Origin: Vicinamibacteraceae bacterium
GTDB taxonomy: Bacteria; Acidobacteriota; Thermoanaerobaculia; Multivoradales; Multivoraceae
Length of the DNA stretch: 64,000 nucleotides
Reading direction: 5' to 3'
Assembly: GCA_012270995.1 (NCBI GenBank)
Contig: JAAXHG010000165.1
Span: 35,043 to 99,042 of the forward strand
Both the position numbers and the translations under genes were made by a program. The notes beneath the pieces are model-generated. The model was given only the letters and a program-made list of their open reading frames with translations. It had not been told where the DNA came from and made no database searches. This document shows positions 57,741 through 64,000 of this stretch, piece by piece (position 1 is the first letter of the stretch; each line of letters starts with the position of its first letter).

Positions 57741-58658
57741 ATGCGCGCCTACCTGATCCGCCGTCTCTGGCAGGGCGCAGTGGCGGTGCTCGGCGCGCTC
57801 GTGATCGTCTTCGTGGCGCAGCGCCTGGCCGGGGATCCGGTAGCCCTGCTGCTGCCGATGGATGCTTCGGAGGAGGATTTCGCCGCGATGCGCGAGGCCC
57901 TGGGGCTCGACCGGCCGCTGCCGGTCCAGTTCCTCGTCTTCCTGCGCGACGCGTTCACGGGCGACTTCGGCGAGTCGTACCAGTGGCAGGCGCCGGCAAT
58001 GGCGCTGCTGCTCGAGCGGCTGCCGGCGACCCTGGAACTGGCCCTCGCCGGTCTCGCCTTCGCGCTGCTCCTCGCCGTACCGCTGGGTGTGATGTCGGCC
58101 GTCTACCGAGGCCGGTGGGTCGACCGTCTGGCGAAGATGCTGGCTCTGCTCGGTCAGGCGATGCCGGGATTCTGGGTCGGCCTCCTGCTCATCCTGTTCC
58201 TGGCCGTGAGGCTCCAGTGGCTGCCCGCCTTCGGCCGCGAGGGACCGCTTCACCTGGTTCTGCCCGCGGTCGCTCTCGGCTGGTACCCGGTTGCCGCGAT
58301 GACGCGTACCCTGCGCTCGTCGATGCTCGACATCCTGGACAGCGACTACATCCGCACCGGCCGGGTGATGGGGCTGCCGGAACGCACCGTCATCTGGCGC
58401 TACGCGCTGCGCAATGCCGCCGTGCCCCTGGCGACGATGATCGGCGTCTACTTCGCGAACATGCTCGGCGGCGCGTTCGTCATCGAGGTGGTGTTCGCCT
58501 GGCCGGGCGTCGGGCGCGCGGTGGTCGACGCCGTCTTCGCGCGCGACTTCCCGGTGGTGCAGGCGGGCGTCCTGCTTTCGGCGGTCATCTTCGTCGTCGT
58601 GAACCTCCTCGTCGACCTGAGCTACGGGCTGATCGATCCGAGGATTCGCCATGGCTGA
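57741..58658 (+). CDS. ABC transporter permease (DppB-like)
   Basis: A 305-residue inner-membrane permease. LIRRLWQGAVAVLGALVIVF starts the first TM, and the BPD_transp EAA loop region carries DYIRTGRVMGLPERTVIWRYALRNA. It starts 14 bases after the binding protein. Six TMs expected. It pairs with the next permease, which overlaps by 8 bases. Confidence 0.9.
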   Translation: MRAYLIRRLWQGAVAVLGALVIVFVAQRLAGDPVALLLPMDASEEDFAAMREALGLDRPLPVQFLVFLRDAFTGDFGESYQWQAPAMALLLERLPATLELALAGLAFALLLAVPLGVMSAVYRGRWVDRLAKMLALLGQAMPGFWVGLLLILFLAVRLQWLPAFGREGPLHLVLPAVALGWYPVAAMTRTLRSSMLDILDSDYIRTGRVMGLPERTVIWRYALRNAAVPLATMIGVYFANMLGGAFVIEVVFAWPGVGRAVVDAVFARDFPVVQAGVLLSAVIFVVVNLLVDLSYGLIDPRIRHG

Positions 58659-59481
58659 GCGGCGGATGCCCGTCGTCTCCTGCGTAGTCCTCGGTCTGGT
58701 GCTGCTGTGCGCCGTCGCGGGACCGTGGTTCGCGCCTCACGAGGCCTCCGAGATCGCGCTCGCCGAGTCGATGACGCCCCCTTTCTGGCGGTCCGGCGGC
58801 AGCCTCGACTATCCGCTCGGAACGGACATGCTGGGGCGGGACATCCTGAGCCGGATCATCGCCGGCGCCCGCGTCTCGGTGACGGTGGCGGTCTACGCCA
58901 TCGCCCTCTCCGGTGGCATCGGCGCCGCGCTGGGCATCTCGGCGGGCTACTTCGGCGGGATCGTCGACGCCGTGATCTCGCGGCTGATCGATATCCAGAT
59001 GTCGATCCCGGCGATTCCGCTCGCCATGCTGTTCGCCGCCGTGTTGCCTCCCGGCGAAGGGATGGTGATCACGATCATCGTTCTGACCTACTGGACCTGG
59101 TATGCGCGGATCGTCCGCGGCGAGGTGCTCAGCCTGCGTGAGCGGGACTTCATCACCGTCGCCAGGGTCGCGGGCGTCTCGAGTCCGATGATCTTGATCC
59201 GGCACCTGACCCCGAACGTCCTGAACACGCTGCTCGTGCTGGCAACGCTCCAGTTCGGCAGCGTGATCGTCTTCGAGGCGGGGCTGAGCTTCCTGGGTCT
59301 CGGTATCCAGCCGCCCCAGGTGTCATGGGGCGGGATGCTCGCCGACGGCCGCAACTTCATCGAGGTCGCCTGGTGGTTGATCACGATGCCGGGGATCGCG
59401 ATCATGGCTTCGTGTCTGGCGTCGAACCTTCTGGGCGACTGGTTGCGGGACACGTTCGACCCGAAACGGCGGTTGACGTAG
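58651..59481 (+). CDS. ABC transporter permease (DppC-like)
   Basis: A 276-residue permease with the DppC-type opening (DYPLGTDMLGRDILSRIIAG) and EAA loop RDFITVARVAGVSSPMILIRH. It completes the permease pair. No ATP-binding gene follows; RsgA starts at the stop. The ATPases must lie elsewhere. Confidence 0.9.
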   Translation: MAERRMPVVSCVVLGLVLLCAVAGPWFAPHEASEIALAESMTPPFWRSGGSLDYPLGTDMLGRDILSRIIAGARVSVTVAVYAIALSGGIGAALGISAGYFGGIVDAVISRLIDIQMSIPAIPLAMLFAAVLPPGEGMVITIIVLTYWTWYARIVRGEVLSLRERDFITVARVAGVSSPMILIRHLTPNVLNTLLVLATLQFGSVIVFEAGLSFLGLGIQPPQVSWGGMLADGRNFIEVAWWLITMPGIAIMASCLASNLLGDWLRDTFDPKRRLT

Positions 59482-60581
59482 TGGCTGGCGTGAACGAAGC
59501 CGGACTGGAAGCCTGGGGTTGGGCGCCCGACTTCGCCGAGTCCTGCGGCCGGTTTCTGGAATCGGCGGGTGCGCCGGAGCACCTGTTCCCGGCGCGCGTG
59601 GTCTCGATATCGCGAGGCGTGTTCCACGTTGCCGGGGCGGAGGGTGAGATCGACGCGCGCGTGTTGAAGCGTGTGCGGACCTCGGCGACCGGCCCGCCGG
59701 CAGTCGGCGACTGGGTGGTGGTCGAGTCTTTCTCGGTCCCCGGCGTCGATCCGAGGATCGTCCATGTGCTCGATCGCCGGAGCCGGCTGTCGCGCAAGGC
59801 GGCGGGAGCGCGGACACAGGAGCAGGTCGTGGCGGCGAACGTCGACGCCGTATTCCTGGTGATGGGCCTCGACGGCGACTTCAACCCGCGGCGCCTCGAG
59901 CGCTTCGTCGCCATGGTCAGGGAGAGCGGCGCCGAGCCCGTCGTCGTGCTGACCAAGGCGGACCTCTGCGCCGACCCGGAGGCCGGACGCGCGCAGGCCG
60001 AGGAGGCGGCGCCGGCAACGATGGTCGTTGCGATCAATGCCCTCGCGGGCGAGAACCTGGAAACGCTCGCGGAGCAACTGGCGGCCGGCAGGACCGTGGC
60101 CATGGTCGGCTCGTCGGGCGCGGGCAAGTCCACCCTGCTCAACGCCCTTTGCGGCGAGGTCGTGATGCGTACCGCCCCGGTCAGGGAGAGCGACGACCGC
60201 GGCCGCCACACGACGACGCACCGGCGGCTGGTTCAGTTGCCGGGCGGCGGCCTCCTGATCGACAACCCTGGAATCCGGGAACTCCAGCTCTGGGCCGAGG
60301 ATGAGGGCAGCCTGGAGGAGACGTTCGACGACGTCGAGGAACTCGCCGCCGGCTGCCGCTTCCGCGACTGCGGCCACGGACGGGAGCCCGGCTGCGCGGT
60401 CCAGGCGGCGATCCGGGACGGCTCGCTGGATCCGGCCCGGCTACGCAACTACAACGACCTCCGCGACGAACAGCGCCGGCTTGAGCAGCGCCGCGACGAA
60501 GCGTCCCGTCGCGCCGGGGAGCGAAAGCTGGGCGCCTTCTACAAGTCGGTCCAGCAAGCGAAGAAGAACCGGCGCTGGTAG
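59481..60581 (+). CDS. rsgA: Ribosome small subunit-dependent GTPase A
   Basis: A 366-residue circularly permuted GTPase that assists 30S maturation. Motif order is permuted: G4 LTKAD, then G1 GSSGAGKSTLLN, G2 TTTHR, G3 DNPGIRE. The C-terminal zinc knuckle includes CRFRDCGHGREPGC. An OB-type N-terminus precedes. GTG 59481 or GTG 59490 can start it; the first overlaps the permease stop by one base. Confidence 0.93.
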   Translation: MAGVNEAGLEAWGWAPDFAESCGRFLESAGAPEHLFPARVVSISRGVFHVAGAEGEIDARVLKRVRTSATGPPAVGDWVVVESFSVPGVDPRIVHVLDRRSRLSRKAAGARTQEQVVAANVDAVFLVMGLDGDFNPRRLERFVAMVRESGAEPVVVLTKADLCADPEAGRAQAEEAAPATMVVAINALAGENLETLAEQLAAGRTVAMVGSSGAGKSTLLNALCGEVVMRTAPVRESDDRGRHTTTHRRLVQLPGGGLLIDNPGIRELQLWAEDEGSLEETFDDVEELAAGCRFRDCGHGREPGCAVQAAIRDGSLDPARLRNYNDLRDEQRRLEQRRDEASRRAGERKLGAFYKSVQQAKKNRRW

Positions 60582-60692
60582 ATCGCGTGCCCGAGCGGCC
60601 GCGTCGGCCGCCGCTGCCCGCGAGGCTTGCCTGTCGGCCGGCAGCGAGACGCGTGGACGCCTCTCCTCCGGCCGCTCCGTATACTCCCCTGC

Positions 60693-61334
60693 ATGTCCGT
60701 GACGCTGCTCGATCAGCCGCCGCCGACCGTGCCCAGCGAGCCTGGTCCCTATCGCCGGGCCGACTACGCCGCACTTCCCGACGAGCCCCGCTGCGAACTG
60801 ATCCATGGCAGGTTCTACTTGAGTCCGAGTCCGATCCGCCTTCATCAGGTTGTCGTTGCTCGCATCTGGCGTCTGCTGGACGACGTGGCCGACGCGACGG
60901 GAGGCGAGGCCATCGTCGCACCGATGGAGGTTCACCTAGCCGATCACACCGTAGCGCAGCCAGACGTCCTCTACGTCGGCCCGGACAGGCGGGAGATTCT
61001 CCAGGACTGGATCGAAGGCGCGCCGGACCTGGTCGTGGAGGTGCTGTCGCCGAGCACGGCGCGGATGGACCGGGTGCTGAAGCTGAACCGCTACGCGGAG
61101 GCGGGCGTCCGGGAGTACTGGCTGGTCGATCCTTCGGCTCGAACGATCGAGTTCCTGGTGAACGACCGCGGGCACCGTCGAGGAGGCGTGGAGCGTCGGG
61201 CGAGAGACTTCGTTGTTCATGCCCAGGGCGGCGGAATCTGGAGGTCCTCCGCCGTGGCCGGCGTCGAACTGGACATCGACGCCCTCTGGACGGCCGTGGA
61301 GCGGAAGTTCGATCCGTCCGAAGCTACGGACTGA
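60693..61334 (+). CDS. Uma2-family (DUF820) endonuclease-like protein
   Basis: A 213-residue protein of the Uma2/DUF820 PD-(D/E)XK nuclease-like family, abundant in cyanobacteria and others. Signatures: YAALPDEPRCELIHGRFY (catalytic Glu), VAQPDVLYV, PDLVVEVLSPST and KLNRYAEAGVREYWLVDP. Usually the function is unknown. The ATG at 60693 starts at MSVTLLDQPP. It lies 110 bases after rsgA. Confidence 0.88.
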   Translation: MSVTLLDQPPPTVPSEPGPYRRADYAALPDEPRCELIHGRFYLSPSPIRLHQVVVARIWRLLDDVADATGGEAIVAPMEVHLADHTVAQPDVLYVGPDRREILQDWIEGAPDLVVEVLSPSTARMDRVLKLNRYAEAGVREYWLVDPSARTIEFLVNDRGHRRGGVERRARDFVVHAQGGGIWRSSAVAGVELDIDALWTAVERKFDPSEATD

Positions 61335-61719
61335 GCCGTTCCGCGGTGCTCTACCTCTGCGCGCCCACGATGCAGCGTTACGGGAGTGGCGGGCCGCCGG
61401 GATCGTCGCCGAGGGTCCGCTGTTCCGCCACGTCTGGGGCCGGTCGAACACGGTCGGCTGCGACGCCATCTCCGGGCGCTCGGTGCGTCGCGTCCTCAAG
61501 GCTCGCGCTCAGCCCGCCGGAGTCGAGGGGCGAATCTCCGGCCACTCCGCCAGGGTCGGCAGCGCGCAGGACCTCGCCGCAGCCGGGGCCGAGCTAACCG
61601 AGTTGATGAACGCGGGCCGGTGGCAGTCCCCGGCCATGCCAGCCCACTACGCGCAGGGGCAGCTAGCGCTAGCGGGACGCGGCGCGGTGGCTCGGCTCCG
61701 CTACGGGGCGGGCAAGTGA
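61335..61719 (+). pseudogene. Tyrosine integrase C-terminal fragment
   Basis: Open frame lacking an N-terminus. The end is well conserved for phage-type integrases: SGHSARVGSA (HxxR), the Trp in AGRWQSP, and the Tyr in AHYAQGQL, then AGRGAVARLRYG. About 125 codons remain of a protein typically of 300 or more. The first residues run into unrelated sequence just after the Uma2 stop, so it is a 5'-truncated remnant. Confidence 0.75.
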
Positions 61720-61910
61720 GCGGGCCGCACTACAGCCGCTCGCCGGGCGTCCGGGGCGCGGACGGCGCAGCGCAGAAAACGGACCGCCAGCCTCCGGCAG
61801 CGCCTCGAACCGGCACTTCTCGCGGCGCGTTCAAGGTGGCAGCCGGCCAGGACCGGGGCAACCTCTGGCGCGCCGGACGCGGCAACGGCGCGATCGCGCC
61901 GGAGCGGTAG
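61716..61910 (+). CDS. Small hypothetical ORF
   Basis: A GTG-started frame of 64 residues overlapping the integrase-fragment stop as GTGA. It is Arg/Gly/Ala-rich and has no known family. It belongs to a chain of small overlapping frames and may be chance coding. Confidence 0.3.
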   Translation: MSGPHYSRSPGVRGADGAAQKTDRQPPAAPRTGTSRGAFKVAAGQDRGNLWRAGRGNGAIAPER

Positions 61911-61914
61911 CGCT

Positions 61915-62178
61915 ATGTGTGGCTACAGTCTGGATCGCAAGTGTAGCTACGGTTCAGCTCAGGCCGACGTGCTCGACCTCGACCGGCTCGCGGCGGCAGC
62001 CGGCCGGGGCGACGCGGACGCCGCCGAAGTCGCGGCGCCAGCGCTCCGCCTCGACTCCGAAGGGCAGGCCGCGGCCGTCGCCGACGCCGAGCGGGACCGG
62101 CAACGCGCCGAGCGGCGCACCGCCGAAGACCGCCGCCTACTGCGGTGGCTCGCGGACGACCAGTGGGGCGGCAAGTGA
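61915..62178 (+). CDS. Small hypothetical protein
   Basis: An 87-residue Ala/Arg/Asp-rich frame (a helix-prone region ALRLDSEGQAAAVADAERDR). An internal GTG at 61969 is an alternative start. It precedes a frame starting GTG 62175 that overlaps its stop. That next frame looks cut by the transposase insertion. No family recognised. Confidence 0.35.
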   Translation: MCGYSLDRKCSYGSAQADVLDLDRLAAAAGRGDADAAEVAAPALRLDSEGQAAAVADAERDRQRAERRTAEDRRLLRWLADDQWGGK

Positions 62179-62284
62179 GCGAGACGCGCCGCAGGACCGC
62201 GAGACTCGCGCAGGAAGCCGGGGAACGCACATCCCCGTCTGGCGTGTCGAGCGCGGCTTTCTGGCCGGCAGCGAGTCCGTGGAC

Positions 62285-63473
62285 ATGGCGCTTACGGGCC
62301 GTGAATCGGCGTATCGGTTCACCGAGGAGACGCTGGTGCGTTTCCGTTACCACGGTTTGTCGAAGGCCGGGAAGGGCGTGATCCTTCGCTACCTGGTCAA
62401 GATGACGGGCAAGTCGCCGCCGCAGGTTCAGCGGCTGGTGCGGCAGCACCGTGAGACGGGCCGGGTGCGGGATCGTCGGGGCGTTCCGGCGTGTGCGTTC
62501 GCGCGGCGCTACACCAAGGCGGATGCCGGTCTGCTGGCCGAGGTCGACGCGCTGCTGGGCCAGAGATGCGGTCACGCCACGCGGGCGGTGATGCGGCGGA
62601 TGTACGAGGAGTACGGCGACCAGCGCTTCAAGCGGCTGGCCACGATCTCGAACGGTCACTTCTAAAACCTGCGCAAGTCGAAGACCTACAGACGTCGCCG
62701 GACGACGTTCAGGAAGACCCGCGCGCGGCAGATCAAGATCGGCAAGCGCCGCAAGCCCCGGCCCAAGGGGCGGCCGGGCTTCCTGCGCGTGGACACGGTG
62801 GACCAGGGGGAGAAGGACGGCGAGAAAGGCGTCTTCCACATCAACCTGGTGTGTGAAGTGACCCAATGGGAGCATGTGGGCACGGTGCGCGCCATCTCGA
62901 AGAGCTGCATGATCGGCGTGCTGCGGGAACTCATCGAGGCTTGTCCGTTCAAGGTCCTCGGCTCTCACGCGGACAACGGCTCGGAGTACATCAACCACCG
63001 GGGTGGCGGAGCTGCTGAACCGTCTGGAGATTCCCGAGTTCACCAAGTCGCGGGCCCGGCGCAGCAACGACAACGCCTTCGCCTGAGACGTGCTGTCTCC
63101 CTTCCTCAACTTCCACCGCCCGTGCCTGTTCCCAACCCGGTTCCTGGACGCCGAGGGGCGCACCCGGACGCGCTACCGCTACGAGGACACGATGACGCCC
63201 TTCGAGAAGCTCAAGTCGCTGCCCGAGGCTGAGCAGTACCTCAAGCCCGGCCTCACCTTCCGCCAGCTCGAAGCTCGGGTCAACGCCCAGACCGACCTCG
63301 AAGCCGCGGTGGCCCGCAATCAGGCCCGGACGCGACTCTTCGCCTTGATCGACCGGGAATCCGGCCCCCCCCCACCGGCGAAGCGCCTGAGTCCCCTTCG
63401 CCAGCCGCCATGCTCTCGACGACGCCGCTCCCACCGACCACGCCAACCGCCGGCCGCCAGCGGCTACCCTTAG
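62285..63473 (+). pseudogene. Decayed rve-type (DDE) IS transposase
   Basis: From ATG 62285 an HTH-like domain is followed by a TAA at 62663-62665 in frame. It is then read on through the rve domain (GRPGFLRVDTVDQGEKDG with the first Asp, FKVLGSHADNGSEYINHR with the second). An extra G near 63001 shifts the frame; VAELLNRLEIPEFTKSRARR then leads to NDNAFA and a TGA, where the third acidic residue and about 45 residues are missing. The tail (NFHRPCLFP, TPFEKLKSLPEAEQYL) is intact. No inverted repeats were certain. Confidence 0.8.
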
Positions 63474-63505
63474 GCGGCAGACTCCGCTGGCGCTCCGTCT
63501 GCCGC
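63474..63505. terminator. Terminator-like hairpin after transposase remnant
   Basis: GCGGCAGAC (63474-63482) pairs perfectly with GTCTGCCGC (63497-63505) around a 14-base loop, immediately after the remnant's stop. There is no U-tract, so it may be an IS end or a simple hairpin. Confidence 0.4.
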
Positions 63506-63685
63506 TCCAGAACTACCTCGGACCGGATCGGAATCGACCCTCTCTGCCAGGCCCGTTCACGATCATCCCTGTATTGGATTGGGCTTCGCGCCGCCGCGTC
63601 TGCTACGGTTGTAGGCGTTCAAGTCGCGTTCTACAGCCGGGAACGTTCGCGCAGCGGCCGAAGAACGGCGGGGTGTAGCGCCTAC
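63506..63685. other. Non-coding stretch before the right-edge ORF
   Basis: 180 bases with no coding signal I could support. It is less GC-rich than the rest of the window and probably carries the promoter of the following secreted protein. Confidence 0.4.
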
Positions 63686-64000
63686 ATGGGAGGCTACGGA
63701 GTGAGGGAACGCAGGCTACGGAGTGAGGGAACGCTTCGAGGCGCGCTGCTGCTGAGCGCTTTGCTCTGTGTTGGGGCTTCTGAGGCGGTTCTAGGCGAAG
63801 AGGGGAGAGACTTGGTCGGCCCGACCTTCGGCGGCGGCCCGATAGGCCCAGTAGGGCCGTGCCAAGATGGCGAGACATACGGCGATAACTACGTTTGCGA
63901 GAACGGGATTTGGAAGGAGGTAGACGAGACAATCGTTGTTCGCCCTCCTCTTCTTCCCCCTCCCCCTCCTCACTTCTATTGTTTTCCCTCCTCCACCTCC
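63686..64000 (+). CDS. Secreted protein, incomplete at right edge
   Basis: An ATG at 63686 opens a frame of 105 codons with no stop to the window edge. The signal peptide is TLRGALLLSALLCVGASEAV. The mature start has a small cysteine module (PCQDGETYGDNYVCENGIW) and then a Pro-rich stretch. The first codons are a tandem copy (63691-63734) out of phase, which may have changed the N-terminus; a GTG at 63701 is an alternative start. Base use is distinctly less GC-rich than its neighbours, suggesting recent acquisition. Confidence 0.5.
   Translation, partial: MGGYGVRERRLRSEGTLRGALLLSALLCVGASEAVLGEEGRDLVGPTFGGGPIGPVGPCQDGETYGDNYVCENGIWKEVDETIVVRPPLLPPPPPHFYCFPSSTS
63691..63734. repeat. 22-bp perfect tandem duplication
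   Basis: AGGCTACGGAGTGAGGGAAC plus GC occurs at 63691-63712 and again at 63713-63734 with no gap. It lies in the N-terminal codons of the right-edge ORF. Because 22 is not a multiple of three, the second copy is read in a different phase. Confidence 0.85.

Noticed and set aside
63090..63473. A separate small gene at 63090
   Set aside because: It encodes the C-terminal segment of the transposase (NFHRPCLFP, EQYLKPG), disconnected by a deletion and stop.

Overview
The window is a high-GC (roughly two-thirds G+C), densely coded bacterial chromosome segment with many 1-4 base stop/start overlaps, including GTGA and TTGA junctions. The gene mix suggests a heterotrophic marine-type bacterium, most plausibly an uncultivated member of the Acidobacteriota. 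It includes several PQQ-type beta-propeller dehydrogenases, sodium:solute symporters, serine and alpha/beta hydrolases, a sialidase, a Cu-monooxygenase-like cytochrome, AcuI and a selenoprotein. No rRNA or marker gene was seen, so the taxonomy is an inference. No tRNA, rRNA or CRISPR array was found.

1-34,163: ordinary metabolism. First come a symporter (running off the left edge), a sugar-phosphate isomerase and a propeller protein. A VapBC pair, a GNAT acetyltransferase, and two damaged genes follow (DHFR-like with a frameshift; PhzF with a deletion and frameshift). Next are DUF429 and a UGSC-family selenoprotein whose in-frame TGA is followed by a convincing bacterial SECIS hairpin. Then come sialidase plus symporter, an acyl-CoA synthetase, SMUG1 uracil-DNA glycosylase, a serine hydrolase, an SMP-30 lactonase, a second symporter, amidase, epoxide hydrolase, SDRs, an MBL hydrolase, a nitrite/sulfite reductase, AcuI and a PQQ dehydrogenase.

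34,271-45,246: a defence and toxin-antitoxin island. It holds a split HipA (kinase first, HipS-like second), a HigA antitoxin with a HigB stub, an RHH antitoxin with a VapC stub cut by a scrap of PQQ-dehydrogenase gene, and a VapB with a stop-containing VapC. The core is two adjacent genes: a PLD-nuclease/SNF2 helicase and a 1342-aa Eco57I-like DNA methyltransferase carrying a C-terminal LexA-like S24 peptidase domain. An intact VapBC pair sits upstream of them. The domain pairing suggests a restriction-like system with a proteolytic switch.

45,349-55,025: periplasmic redox genes (a TolB-like lipoprotein, a cytochrome c/Cu-monooxygenase-like protein, and a divergent diheme cytochrome c with PQQ alcohol dehydrogenase). 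They are followed by a four-gene membrane cassette with a MotA/ZorA-like channel subunit bearing a long coiled coil, a MotB/ZorB-like single-pass partner, a vWA-like protein and a four-TM protein. This cassette looks like an unnamed machine.

55,054-64,000: a tandem GFA protein, a peptide-type ABC importer lacking local ATPases, RsgA and a Uma2 nuclease. The right end is a scrapyard of mobile-element remnants (integrase C-terminus, decayed rve transposase). At the edge an open secreted-protein frame begins with a 22-bp tandem duplication.
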